A stretch of 64,000 bases of DNA from an uncultured Eubacteriales bacterium (GTDB lineage Bacteria > Bacillota > Clostridia > Christensenellales > Aristaeellaceae): NCBI GenBank assembly GCA_900315315.1, contig OMYT01000020.1, forward strand, positions 26,057 to 90,056. Direction: 5' to 3'. Of the stretch, positions 32,413-41,073 are shown piece after piece. A model generated the notes under the pieces. The model saw nothing but the letters and a program-made list of their open reading frames with translations. It did no database searches and was not told the DNA's origin. The translations under genes and the position numbers were made by a program. Each line of letters begins with the position of its first letter. Position 1 is the first letter of the stretch.

Positions 32413-33384
32413 TTACTTTCTGCGGGCTCTGGAGCGGATATCAGCAAACACGGCCAGCGCCACGATGATGCCGGTGATGATGTACTGATAGTCCGGACGG
32501 AAGCCCATCGCCTGAATGCCAACCCGCAGGAGCGAGATGATGAATACGCCGATCACCGTGCCGCCGATGGAGGCAATACCGCCCGCCATGGAGGTACCGC
32601 CCATCACGCAGCTTGCGATGGCATTGTTATTGAATTCGTCTCCGAGGCCCGGCTGCACCTGGGTAATAACACCCACATAGGCAATCGCCGCGATACCGGC
32701 CAGGATTCCGCAGATCATATAGGCCACCGCTTCCCATTTCCGGGTATCCACGCCGGAGAGGCGAACCGCTTCCCGGTTGGACCCGATACAGAGAATATAG
32801 CGGCCGATCCGCGTTCGGTTCAGGATGATCGCACAGATAATCGCGATAATAATCAGGAGGATCAGTCCTGTCGGTATATCATTCCAGCTGATCAGGTTTT
32901 TGTACCAGCTGTTCGGATCCCCGGCCTTGGGCCAGTTGGAATTCTGCACGTGGGTAAACACGCTGCCGATGCCCTTGGCCAGCATCATCGAGGCCATCGA
33001 TGAGATGAATGACGGCAGTCCCATGTAGGAAACCAGAATGCCGTTGAAGATGCCGAAAATGCAGCCGACTACGACACACATGATCAGCGCCAGCCACAGC
33101 GGCCACCCGAAAGTCACCAGCAGGCGGCCGGCAATCAGGCCCGAGCACACCATCACCGGCCCGATCGAAAAGTCGATGCCGCCGGTGGCAATCACGAAGG
33201 TAACGCCCAGGGCCAGGAAGCCCAGGTAATCCACCATGTTCAGCACGTTCATCAGGTCGCTCTGACCGAGTATGCGCCCGCTGCCCAGGCAGAAGAGCAG
33301 GTACATCAGGATCAGCACGCCCACCAGGATAATCCGGTTAAAGCCCAGCTTTTTGATGATGGGTTTGTTCTTAAAATTCTCCAT
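32413..33384 (-). CDS. RbsC-type sugar ABC permease, copy 1
   Basis: Membrane subunit of 323 residues. Family motifs are VIATGGIDFSIGPVMV, CIGSNREAVRLSGVDTRKWEAVAYMICG and CVMGGTSMAGGIASIGGTVIGV. ATG 33384 follows AACAGGAGGAGAGC, 12 bases after the ATPase stop. It forms, with copy 2, the ATPase and the binding protein, a complete importer for a monosaccharide or polyol. Confidence 0.94.
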   Translation of the reverse strand: MENFKNKPIIKKLGFNRIILVGVLILMYLLFCLGSGRILGQSDLMNVLNMVDYLGFLALGVTFVIATGGIDFSIGPVMVCSGLIAGRLLVTFGWPLWLALIMCVVVGCIFGIFNGILVSYMGLPSFISSMASMMLAKGIGSVFTHVQNSNWPKAGDPNSWYKNLISWNDIPTGLILLIIIAIICAIILNRTRIGRYILCIGSNREAVRLSGVDTRKWEAVAYMICGILAGIAAIAYVGVITQVQPGLGDEFNNNAIASCVMGGTSMAGGIASIGGTVIGVFIISLLRVGIQAMGFRPDYQYIITGIIVALAVFADIRSRARRK

Positions 33385-33396
33385 GCTCTCCTCCTG

Positions 33397-34815
33397 TTAT
33401 CTCAGCGTCGCGGCGTGCATGATCTTTTCCTGCGTCGCTTCGGCAATATCAATCTCCGCGGTCTTCCGGCCTTCGCACATGACGATGATCCGGTCGGACA
33501 TGCGCAGGATCTCCGGCATTTCCGAGGAAATCATGATGATTGATTTGCCCTCCGCCGCCAGCTCGTTCATCAGGTGATAAATCTCCGACTTTGCGCCGAC
33601 GTCGATACCGCGGGTAGGCTCGTCAAAGATCAGGATGTCGCAGTCTTTCACCAGCCACTTGGCCACGACCACCTTCTGCTGGTTGCCGCCGGAAAGGTTC
33701 ACCACCAGCTGGTCGATGCCCGGTGTCTTGGTCTTCAGCCGGTCCACATACTTCTGCGTGATATCGGCTTCCTTCTTCTTGTCAATGAAGATGCCTTTGA
33801 CATAATTCTTCAGGCAGGCCAGCGTGGAGTTTTCGGCGATATTCTTGCCCACCACGATTCCATACCGTTTCCGGTCTTCGGACAGGTAGCCGATACCGTG
33901 CGCCACCGCGTCTTTCGGACTGTGGATTTCCACCTTTTCTCCGTTGATATAAACGTCACCGGAATCCTTCGGATCCGCGCCGAACAGGGCCCTGGCTGTC
34001 TCTGTACGCCCGGCGCCCATCAACCCGGAAAAGCCCAGGATTTCACCCTTATGCAGTTCGAAGGAGACGTCCTTCACCATCTTGCCGGCGTTCAGGTGCT
34101 CCACCTTCAGCACCACCGGCGCGTCCGACGCGACCATGGAATGGGTCTTCGGCGTTTCGTAAATCACACGGCCGACCATCATGTTGATGATGTCGTCCTT
34201 TGTACATTCCTCGGTGATGTGGGAAATGTATACGATGCCCAGCTGCTTCGCCCGCAGATCCCGGATGATCTTGAACAGCTCGTCGATCTCCGTCTCCGTC
34301 AGCGCGGCGGAAGGCTCGTCAAAGATGATGACCTTCGCTTCATGGCTGATGGCCTTGGCGATCTCACACATCTGCTGTTTGCCGACGGTGAGGTTGCCCA
34401 TCTTCTCGGCAGGGTTGATGTTGATGCCCAGCTGGTCGAAAAGTTTCTTCGCTTCTTCGTTCATGCGGGCGTCGTCAATCAGGAAGCCCTTTTTGAACTC
34501 CCGGCCGATAAAGATGTTCTGGGCAACGGTCAGATGGTTCATCATGTTCAGTTCCTGGTGAACGATGACGATACCGGCTTCCTGCGCCTCCCGGGGGTTA
34601 TGGAATTCGACTTCCTTTCCTTCATAGGTGATGGTCCCTTCATCTTTGGTATAGATGCCGGTCAGCACCTTCATCAGGGTGGATTTGCCCGCGCCGTTCT
34701 CTCCCATCAGCGCGTGTACTTCTCCCTTGCGCACCTCCAGATCCACATGATCCAGTGCATGTACGCCGGGGAAGGACTTGTCGATCCCCTTCATTGTCAG
34801 AATTACTTCGCCCAA
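33397..34815 (-). CDS. RbsA-type double ATPase with an internal deletion in domain 1
   Basis: Energy subunit of the Rbs-like importer, 472 residues against about 500 expected. It has two ABC domains: GENGAGKSTLMKVL, LTVGKQQMCEIAKA, VIIFDEPSAALTE in the first and GLMGAGRTETARALFG, LSGGNQQKVVVAKW, ILIFDEPTRGIDVG in the second. Just after the first H-loop (IVYISH, residues 194-199) the chain jumps to ITEECTKDDIINMMVGR; relatives have about 24 extra residues with the DR(I/V)TV.RDG strand. The reading frame is kept. The start is a TTG at 34815, well spaced from GGAGGAAGTGTC; homologues align from there. Confidence 0.92.
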   Translation of the reverse strand: MGEVILTMKGIDKSFPGVHALDHVDLEVRKGEVHALMGENGAGKSTLMKVLTGIYTKDEGTITYEGKEVEFHNPREAQEAGIVIVHQELNMMNHLTVAQNIFIGREFKKGFLIDDARMNEEAKKLFDQLGININPAEKMGNLTVGKQQMCEIAKAISHEAKVIIFDEPSAALTETEIDELFKIIRDLRAKQLGIVYISHITEECTKDDIINMMVGRVIYETPKTHSMVASDAPVVLKVEHLNAGKMVKDVSFELHKGEILGFSGLMGAGRTETARALFGADPKDSGDVYINGEKVEIHSPKDAVAHGIGYLSEDRKRYGIVVGKNIAENSTLACLKNYVKGIFIDKKKEADITQKYVDRLKTKTPGIDQLVVNLSGGNQQKVVVAKWLVKDCDILIFDEPTRGIDVGAKSEIYHLMNELAAEGKSIIMISSEMPEILRMSDRIIVMCEGRKTAEIDIAEATQEKIMHAATLR

Positions 34816-34857
34816 GACACTTCCTCCATTCCCTTTACAGATTCATTGATTCATTTC

Positions 34858-35391
34858 TTATGACATCCTGCTGCAGTAATCCCGGAATGCGTCTCCGGCC
34901 CAGCCTCCGGTAGCGGCAAAGGCGTCGAACACCCCGCGGTTCCATTCCTTCATCTCATTCTGCAGCCCGGTCCGCCCGGCCAGCCCTTCCGACATCTGCC
35001 AGGCATCCCGGCACATACGCTCTTTCCGGTTGTCCTCTCCCGAGGACATCAGCCCGAACAGCCTCCGGTTGTATCCGGAACTCTCGCAGGTCTTGAAATA
35101 CCTGGCCGCCGCGTTGCGGATCTCCTGATACAGTGCTTCCCGGCCGGCTTCCCCGAATTCCACCGCCCGGTCAAACCCCAGATCCTTCATCGCGGTCAGA
35201 ACCTCTTTTCGGGCGCCGTTTTTGAATACGCGGGCGGATTTGCACAGCTGTAGGAAATTCACGCACATGAAAAGCATGTAATCCACCTCGTGCGCCGGAT
35301 CCCGCGGATCCGTATGCCGCTTTTGAAACAGCAGCCGCCGGTATTCATTGGCGCCGTCATCCGGTTCCTCCGCGCAGCATGCTTCAAACAT
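34858..35391 (-). CDS. Conserved-looking protein of unknown function at the head of the Rbs-like operon
   Basis: Helical, charged soluble protein of 177 residues from ATG 35391 with many Arg, Glu and aromatic residues (EVDYMLFMCVNFLQLCKSARVFKN, AVEFGEAGREALYQEIRNAAARYFKTCESSGYNRRLFGLMS). I do not recognise a family. The frame is open for another 17 codons upstream to 35442 and reads like protein (TEYYQETEPRRRREMFEACC), following a good GAGTGAGGAGCC site, but with no ATG, GTG or TTG; the first codon there is ACG. So translation may begin at a rare ACG, or an original start was lost. It is 42 bases from the ATPase and the first gene after the promoter at 35502-35530. Confidence 0.7.
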   Translation of the reverse strand: MFEACCAEEPDDGANEYRRLLFQKRHTDPRDPAHEVDYMLFMCVNFLQLCKSARVFKNGARKEVLTAMKDLGFDRAVEFGEAGREALYQEIRNAAARYFKTCESSGYNRRLFGLMSSGEDNRKERMCRDAWQMSEGLAGRTGLQNEMKEWNRGVFDAFAATGGWAGDAFRDYCSRMS

Positions 35392-35501
35392 CTCCCGTCT
35401 GCGGCGGGGCTCCGTTTCCTGGTAATATTCTGTCCAGCCCGTGGCTCCTCACTCCCCCCGCGACCCGGTCTGTACGGTTTTTTGCGAACATTTTCAGCCG
35501 G

Positions 35502-35530
35502 ATTGTATCATATAGCAGAAAAACCGTCAA
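35502..35530 (-). promoter_or_regulatory. Sigma-A promoter of the Rbs-like transporter operon
   Basis: Minus-strand TTGACG (35525-35530), 17 bases, TACAAT (35502-35507). Confidence 0.75.
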
Positions 35531-35551
35531 TCATCTTTCAAGTCATTCAAT

Positions 35552-35563
35552 CGAATCGTTTCG
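35552..35563. promoter_or_regulatory. Operator-like site shared with the aldolase operon
   Basis: cgaatcgtttcg followed by ctttt, the same core as at 29978-29999. It lies about 22 bases upstream of the -35 box of the transporter promoter. Confidence 0.55.
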
Positions 35564-35657
35564 CTTTTTGGATTCTACCGCAATGTTCCCTTTTTTGTCA
35601 AGAAAAATTGTCCTCTCCGGATAAACATTTCCCAGTCTGTGCATTTATGTGCAAGCC

Positions 35658-35686
35658 TTGTATTTTGGAGAAATTTATGATATCAT
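35658..35686 (+). promoter_or_regulatory. Putative promoter of the LacC-like kinase
   Basis: TTGTAT (35658-35663), 17 bases, TATCAT (35681-35686), followed by the operator-like gaaacgttac at 35697-35706, right at the expected transcription start. Confidence 0.6.
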
Positions 35687-35696
35687 TCACAAAACC

Positions 35697-35706
35697 GAAA
35701 CGTTAC
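35697..35706. promoter_or_regulatory. Operator-like site at the LacC-like kinase promoter
   Basis: gaaacgttac just downstream of the -10 box; matches the half-site pattern at 31288-31297 beside the binding-protein gene. Confidence 0.5.
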
Positions 35707-35731
35707 TGTTGAAACAGGGAGGCTTGTCCGG

Positions 35732-36664
35732 ATGATCCTGACTGTCACACTCAATACATCGATCGATAAACTTTACCTGATGACCGGGATTAAACCCGAA
35801 ACGGTCATGCGGGTGAAGGAAGTGCATAACACGGCCGGCGGCAAAGGCCTGAACGTCAGCCGCGTTGCCGGAAAGCTCGGGGAAGAAATTACCGCCACCG
35901 GCTTTGTCGGCGGTTTCAACGGCAAATACCTGGAATCCCTGGTGGATAATCCCCTTGTCCGCTGTGCCTTTACCCATGTGGACGCGGAAACCCGCTCCTG
36001 CATCAACTGCTGGGACCTGTCCGACGGGAAATCCACCGAATACCTGGAGCCCGGCGCCCCGGTCACAGGTGAAGACGTGGCCCGCTTCCTGGCGGACTTT
36101 AACCGGGAGCTTGCCGGGGCCGACGTGGTCACCATCAGCGGAAGCATTCCCGAAGGCGCACCGGATGAGATATACAATGATCTGATCCGCAGTTGCCGGA
36201 AAGCCGGGGTGCCTGTTCTCGTCGACACCAGCGGAAACCGGCTGATCTCCGCCGTGAAGGAGAAACCTTCCTTTATTAAACCGAATGAGGATGAAATCGC
36301 CCAGCTGACCGGCCGTTCTTTCTCAGGCCGGGAGGAAGCTGTCCGTGCACTGATAGAACTGCATGAAAGCGGCATTCCCTATGTCGTGCTTTCCCTGGGG
36401 GCGGAAGGCGCTCTCCTCGCCTGTGACATGGGCGTCTTCCACGGCAAACCGCCGAAGATCACCCCGCGGAATACCGTCGGCTGCGGAGACAGCATGGTGG
36501 CCGGCTTTGCGGTCGGCTTTGCGCGCCATCTCTCCATGGCCGAAACCTTCCGCATGGCCCTGGCCGTTTCCGCTGCGAGCGCCCTCAGCCTCTTCACCGG
36601 CGACTTCGATCCGGCCGATTATGACCGCCTCTATCCAGAAGTTTCCATCGATAAAGTATATTAA
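35732..36664 (+). CDS. PfkB-family 1-phosphofructokinase/tagatose-6-phosphate kinase-like protein (LacC/FruK)
   Basis: Kinase of 310 residues that would add the second phosphate to a ketohexose phosphate. MILTVTLNTSIDKLYLM is the classic LacC/FruK opening, HNTAGGKGLNVSRVAGKLG is PfkB signature 1, and NTVGCGDSMVAGFAVG near the end is signature 2 with the catalytic Asp. ATG 35732 follows GGGAGGCTTGTCCGG. It diverges from the Rbs-like operon and shares operator-like sites with it. With the GatY/KbaY-type aldolase it would complete a tagatose-6-phosphate route; fructose-1-phosphate is the other common substrate. Confidence 0.92.
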   Translation: MILTVTLNTSIDKLYLMTGIKPETVMRVKEVHNTAGGKGLNVSRVAGKLGEEITATGFVGGFNGKYLESLVDNPLVRCAFTHVDAETRSCINCWDLSDGKSTEYLEPGAPVTGEDVARFLADFNRELAGADVVTISGSIPEGAPDEIYNDLIRSCRKAGVPVLVDTSGNRLISAVKEKPSFIKPNEDEIAQLTGRSFSGREEAVRALIELHESGIPYVVLSLGAEGALLACDMGVFHGKPPKITPRNTVGCGDSMVAGFAVGFARHLSMAETFRMALAVSAASALSLFTGDFDPADYDRLYPEVSIDKVY

Positions 36665-36714
36665 TCCGCCTAAATTTATCCTTTTATCATCATACAATTC
36701 ATGATATAATAGAA

Positions 36715-36720
36715 TATAGC
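36715..36720 (+). promoter_or_regulatory. Extended -10 box for the PAS-GGDEF-EAL gene
   Basis: TGATATAAT, an extended -10, with only a weak -35 (atacaa at 36692-36697). Confidence 0.55.
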
Positions 36721-36755
36721 CTACAGCTACTACAGCCAAACAGGAGAATCGTTCT

Positions 36756-38516
36756 ATGTATCAGTTTTCCGACGAATCCCGAAAAGCCTACGAATCGATG
36801 ACCGTTCCGCTCGTCATTCATCAGTTCGAGAATGAAAAGGTCGTCCCCCTCCTGGTGTCTGACGGGTTCTGTCATCTGACCGGGCTGAGCCGTCAGAGAG
36901 CCCTTGAAATGATGGGCGCCAGCACTTATTCCCGGGTTCATCCGGACGATGCGGGCAAGGTTGCCAAAGTCAGCGACGATTTTGCCCATCACCGCGGCAA
37001 TTACGATCAGCTGATCCGCTGCCGTCATGAAGACGGGTACCATCTGCTCCATGTGGTCGGTTACTGGCAGACCATGCCGGACGGGACAGAGCTGGCTTTC
37101 CTGACCTATACGGATGTTTCCGCGTCAAAAAAAGTGATTGAGGACAGTGCTCTGAAGTACCTGCTTTACCAGCAGGATCAGTTCTACAAAGATCCGCTGA
37201 CCGGCCTGCCGAACATCAACTATATGCATGAGTTTGCTGACGAACGGGTCAGCGTGATCCGCGCGGATGGAAAAACCCCTGTCCTGATCTATTCAGACGT
37301 TGTTTCCATGCAGTTCTACAACAACCAGTATGGTTTGACTGAGGGGGATGAACTCATCCTGCTCATCGCGAGCAAGCTCCAGAAGTACTTCCCGGATGCG
37401 CTGATTGCCCGCGGTGCGGATGATCATTTTGTACTTCTGGATGCCTATGTTGACGAAGCAGATCTGGCGCAACGGCTGATCGCCGTCAATAATGAAGTCA
37501 GGGAGGAAGCCTACGGCAACACCTCCGGCATCCAGGCCGGCGTCTGCGTCTTTAATCAGAATACCCAGTGCAATGACGCCGTCGACCATGCCAAAAACGC
37601 TCTCAAGCGCATCGGCAGCGACCTGAATACCATCTATAAGCTTTATTCCCAGATGGCGGACGAGCATTACTGGGGAGAACGCTATATCGTTCAGAATCTG
37701 GACCTGGCTCTGCAGGAAGGCTGGATCAAAGTCTTCTATCAGGGCATTGGCCGGGTAAAAACCGACCGGACCGCCTGTTTCGAAGCCCTGGCCCGCTGGA
37801 ACGATCCGAACCGCGGGACCATCTCTCCGGGTGAGTTCATCCCCGTGCTCGAAAAATATCATCTCCTTTATAAACTGGATCTATATATGGTGGAGCAGGT
37901 CTGCAGGGAAATTCCGCTCCGCGCGGAAGCCGGCCTCCCCCTGCTGCCGGTCTCGGTGAACTTTGCCGCCCAGGATTTCAATTACCGGGATATTCCGGAA
38001 GAAATCGAAGCCCTTTATCTCCGCTATAAGATGGATAAATATGTCTCCCGGAACTGCTTTATCGTGGAGATTACCGAGCGGGATATCGCCACCGCCTCCG
38101 AGCGCTTCCAGTCCCAGCTGCGCCGCCTGCGGGAAATGGGATACCAGCTCTGGCTCGACGATTTCGGCAGCGGCTATTCCTCTCTGAACGTTTTCAGCCG
38201 CTTTGAAATCGACCTGATCAAGTTCGACATGGCGCTGATTCAGGATCTGGATTCCCGCGGAGGCCTGAACCGGAAGATCATCAAAGCGATGATCGACATC
38301 GCCCACGGCATGCAGATCCATACCCTGGCGGAAGGAATCGAAACGCCGGAACAGCGGCAGTTCCTGCGGGATGTCGGCTGTGAACTGTGCCAGGGCTTCC
38401 TCTACCGCCGTCCTGAATCGCTGAATGCCATCCTGTTCAAAATTGCCAACGGGATGATCCACCCCTCTACAGAAACGCCGGAAGAACGCGAACAGTTCAG
38501 CCGTTTTAATTCCTGA
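36756..38516 (+). CDS. PAS - degenerate GGDEF - EAL protein, likely c-di-GMP phosphodiesterase
   Basis: Cytoplasmic signalling protein of 586 residues. Residues about 10-125 form a PAS-like sensor (SDGFCHLTGLSRQRALEMMG...SRVHPDDAGKV). A GGDEF-like domain (about 145-290) has RGADDHF where GGDEF should be, so it is unlikely to make c-di-GMP. The EAL domain (about 305-555) looks intact: FEALARW, VNFAAQDF, EITERD, LDDFGSGYSSLN, LIKFDMALI, TLAEGIET and CQGF. It should hydrolyse c-di-GMP. ATG 36756 follows AACAGGAGAATCGTTCT. It is followed by repeat copy F and an active-type diguanylate cyclase, a plausible opposing pair. Confidence 0.92.
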   Translation: MYQFSDESRKAYESMTVPLVIHQFENEKVVPLLVSDGFCHLTGLSRQRALEMMGASTYSRVHPDDAGKVAKVSDDFAHHRGNYDQLIRCRHEDGYHLLHVVGYWQTMPDGTELAFLTYTDVSASKKVIEDSALKYLLYQQDQFYKDPLTGLPNINYMHEFADERVSVIRADGKTPVLIYSDVVSMQFYNNQYGLTEGDELILLIASKLQKYFPDALIARGADDHFVLLDAYVDEADLAQRLIAVNNEVREEAYGNTSGIQAGVCVFNQNTQCNDAVDHAKNALKRIGSDLNTIYKLYSQMADEHYWGERYIVQNLDLALQEGWIKVFYQGIGRVKTDRTACFEALARWNDPNRGTISPGEFIPVLEKYHLLYKLDLYMVEQVCREIPLRAEAGLPLLPVSVNFAAQDFNYRDIPEEIEALYLRYKMDKYVSRNCFIVEITERDIATASERFQSQLRRLREMGYQLWLDDFGSGYSSLNVFSRFEIDLIKFDMALIQDLDSRGGLNRKIIKAMIDIAHGMQIHTLAEGIETPEQRQFLRDVGCELCQGFLYRRPESLNAILFKIANGMIHPSTETPEEREQFSRFNS

Positions 38517-38542
38517 AGTTTCCTCTTCAACTGACCGAAAGA

Positions 38543-38580
38543 AGCCGAAGGGGGTTGGGGGCGATCGGAAAGCCCCCAAT
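38543..38580 (+). repeat. Dispersed structured repeat, short form (copy F)
   Basis: gccgaagggggttgggggc then gatcggaaa then gcccccaa: stem ttgggggc / gcccccaa around the invariant loop. It lies between two same-strand signalling genes, ending 15 bases before the next start, so it may affect both termination and translation. Confidence 0.7.
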
Positions 38581-38595
38581 GAAAGGAGTCACACT

Positions 38596-39960
38596 GTGGA
38601 AAACCAAACCGTCAATACCGAAAAAAGCCAGAAAAAAGGGGTTCGCCTGAACCGCCTCAACGTCTGCCTGATCGTGATCGGTTTTGTCTTAACGCTGTTT
38701 ATGGTCTTCAGTATGTTCGATACGAACAAAAGCTTCAATCAGATTGTCAGCGTGACTGAAGCATATCTTGCCTCGCAGCAGACAGCCGGCATGCTGAGCA
38801 ATATTGCCAATAGCATGTCCGATGAATGCGCTGACTTCATCAAAACGGGGGTACCGGATTGTACCCATGTCTACGCCGGCCAGTTGAACGCTATCAACGC
38901 ACAGATTTCGCTCAATGAAAGCGCTAAAGCAGAAGACGAAGATGAAGATCCGTTTATGGTGAAGGCACTGGCAGCTTTCCGGGCCATGAACGAAACGGAA
39001 ATCCGGGCCATGCGCCTGATGGCCGATACCCTCCCGATGGGGATGGCGGCCTTTCCCCTCATCCTCCAGCAAACGCAGTTAAGCCCCGAAGACCAGGCGC
39101 TCACTGCTGAAGAGAAAAAGGTCCTTGCGGAAAAGCTGATCACCTCGGACGAGTACCGTCTTCATAAAGAAACCCTCACCGAAGCCGTGGATGACAGCCA
39201 CCGCGTTGCCTCTGAGCAAGGAAAAAACAGGTCCGTGCAGACCGCGGCGCATGTTAAAAATATTATGCGCCGTCAGAAACTTCTGCTGCTCCTCTTTATC
39301 GTTGTCGCAATTGTTGCCCTGCTCCTGAACCGGTTCCTGATCATCTCCCCGATCCAGCGCAGCGTGGATAAACTGGACCAGCGGAAACCGCTTCCCGTGG
39401 AAGGCAGCTACGAGGTCCGTCATCTGGCGAATGTCTATAATGAAGTACTGAAGGATAACGCCGAAAAAACAGAAGCCCTGTCCTACGCCGCCACACATGA
39501 CGCGCTCACCGGCCTGTATAACCGGGGTGAGTTTGACCGTGTCTACAGCCGTGCTGAAAATGAAAAAGTTGGCGTCATGATCGCCGATGTGGATCATTTC
39601 AAGCAATTCAATGATGAGTTCGGCCACGAGGTCGGAGACCGGGTATTGAAGGCCGTGGCAGCGAAGCTGACAGAACACTTCCGTGCTGAAGACTTTGTCG
39701 CCCGCATCGGCGGGGATGAATTCTGCATCATTATGCCCGGTACGAGCCAGGTGGATGCTCCGGTCATGATCGAGAAGATTGAGCAGATCAATCGTGAGCT
39801 TCAGGAAACCGGGGATGATCTGCCGCCCATCACCATCAGCGCCGGCTTTGCCTTCTGGGATCGGCCGAACCCCGGCGTAAGTCTCTTCCATGACGCGGAC
39901 ACAACGCTCCTTGACCTCAAAAAAACCCGGACCGTCTGCAGCGCAGCCTATCCGGGTTAA
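38596..39960 (+). CDS. Membrane-bound diguanylate cyclase (GGDEF)
   Basis: c-di-GMP synthase of 454 residues. One membrane segment near residues 22-42, an extracytoplasmic region rich in helices and acidic residues (AEDEDEDP), a second segment near 231-252, then a linker and a GGDEF domain (DALTGLYNRGEF ... ARIGGDEFCIIMPG). RAED five residues before GGDEF is an intact inhibitory I-site. The start is GTG 38596, placed nine bases after AAAGGAGTC; no ATG fits. The stop overlaps the convergent cyclase gene by four bases. Confidence 0.92.
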   Translation: MENQTVNTEKSQKKGVRLNRLNVCLIVIGFVLTLFMVFSMFDTNKSFNQIVSVTEAYLASQQTAGMLSNIANSMSDECADFIKTGVPDCTHVYAGQLNAINAQISLNESAKAEDEDEDPFMVKALAAFRAMNETEIRAMRLMADTLPMGMAAFPLILQQTQLSPEDQALTAEEKKVLAEKLITSDEYRLHKETLTEAVDDSHRVASEQGKNRSVQTAAHVKNIMRRQKLLLLLFIVVAIVALLLNRFLIISPIQRSVDKLDQRKPLPVEGSYEVRHLANVYNEVLKDNAEKTEALSYAATHDALTGLYNRGEFDRVYSRAENEKVGVMIADVDHFKQFNDEFGHEVGDRVLKAVAAKLTEHFRAEDFVARIGGDEFCIIMPGTSQVDAPVMIEKIEQINRELQETGDDLPPITISAGFAFWDRPNPGVSLFHDADTTLLDLKKTRTVCSAAYPG

Positions 39961-41033
39961 ACCACTACCTTATTTCTTCCGGAATTCTTTCCCATATATA
40001 GTTTCTCATCCGCACTCTTGAGCAGATCCTCCAGCGGAGAGTTGAAATCGCATTCCTCCACGCCGATTGTGATCGTAATGGAAAACTCATTCTCTTCAAA
40101 CTTCAGCTTCATCCGTTCCACCGCGAAGCAAAGGTCATTCATGACGACACCGGCTTCGTCAATGTTCATGCCCGGCATAAAGAAGCAGAATTCCTCGCCG
40201 CCCCAGCGGCAGACCCTGTACCGTCCGCCGGAGTGTTCCGCAAACAGCTCCGTCAGCTTCACCAGCGTATAGTCGCCGCAGTTATGCCCATAGGTATCAT
40301 TGACATTCTTGAAAAAGTCAATATCCGCAATCGCGACGGCAAAAGGCGATTCCGGCTCCGACTTGCAGTACTTTTCAATTGTTTCGATCATCGCCCTGCG
40401 GTTCGGAAGTCCGGTCAGCGGATCCGTACCCGCTTCCTTGTACAGCGTCTGATTCCGCAGCCGCAGTTCGCGCTCGGTATTCTGAATGCTTGTGCTGAAG
40501 ATGATGCACATCGCTGCCAGCATCACAAAGAATCCGACCGTATTGATCGTCTGGTAATAGGTATTCACAGCTTTGTCCATCGCATAGATCGCCGTATGCT
40601 GCAGCGACCAGCTGAACAAGACGATCCGGTAAACCAGAATGACGATAAAACAGCCGATCTTGATCAGAGGCTTCTCATAGACGTCGAAGAATATGAACAC
40701 GACCATCAGCGTCAGGAAATGCTGTACACCGCTGCTCCAGCCGAATGCGTATACGTTCCAGAAAACCCATCCGGCACAGAGCACCGCATAAACCAGCAGG
40801 TTCTCCCGCATACCGCGGTTCTTCGTTATCCAGAGTCCAAAGCCTGTCACCGCGATAAACAGAAGCGGGATCCAGATCCAGACTTCCAGAAACAGCGGAT
40901 AGAAGAAAAAGCAAACAAAAAGGTAGGCTATCAGTAGAATCTCACTGACAGTCAGCGCTTTCCGATAATAAACCGGAAGCTCCTTCCCCGATCTGGGAAC
41001 TTTCTGATGAAGAAAGCTCGAGAAAAAATCCAT
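39957..41033 (-). CDS. Diguanylate cyclase with six-helix membrane domain
   Basis: Protein of 358 residues: five or six hydrophobic segments over residues 25-180, then a GGDEF domain (DPLTGLPNRRAMIETIEKYC ... CRWGGEEFCFFMPG). The active site is GGEEF, a functional variant; the residues before it (RYRV) do not form an I-site, so product inhibition is not expected. It converges on the preceding cyclase with overlapping stop codons, leaving no space for a terminator. Promoter at 41074-41102. Confidence 0.92.
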   Translation of the reverse strand: MDFFSSFLHQKVPRSGKELPVYYRKALTVSEILLIAYLFVCFFFYPLFLEVWIWIPLLFIAVTGFGLWITKNRGMRENLLVYAVLCAGWVFWNVYAFGWSSGVQHFLTLMVVFIFFDVYEKPLIKIGCFIVILVYRIVLFSWSLQHTAIYAMDKAVNTYYQTINTVGFFVMLAAMCIIFSTSIQNTERELRLRNQTLYKEAGTDPLTGLPNRRAMIETIEKYCKSEPESPFAVAIADIDFFKNVNDTYGHNCGDYTLVKLTELFAEHSGGRYRVCRWGGEEFCFFMPGMNIDEAGVVMNDLCFAVERMKLKFEENEFSITITIGVEECDFNSPLEDLLKSADEKLYMGKNSGRNKVVV

Positions 41034-41073
41034 TGGGCCTGCCCTGCCTAACTATTTATTACATCTTCTATTT

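Larger units (their letters stand above)
35392..35731. promoter_or_regulatory. Divergent control region between Rbs-like operon and LacC-like kinase
   Basis: This 340-base region has no separate gene beyond a possible N-terminal extension of the upstream protein. It carries opposed promoters at 35502-35530 (minus) and 35658-35686 (plus), an operator core cgaatcgtttcg at 35552-35563, and gaaacgttac at 35697-35706. The layout indicates joint control of sugar uptake and its kinase. Confidence 0.65.

Noticed and set aside
36756-38516. Active diguanylate cyclase function of the PAS-GGDEF-EAL protein
   Set aside because: The GGDEF motif reads GADDH, which lacks the residues needed for catalysis.
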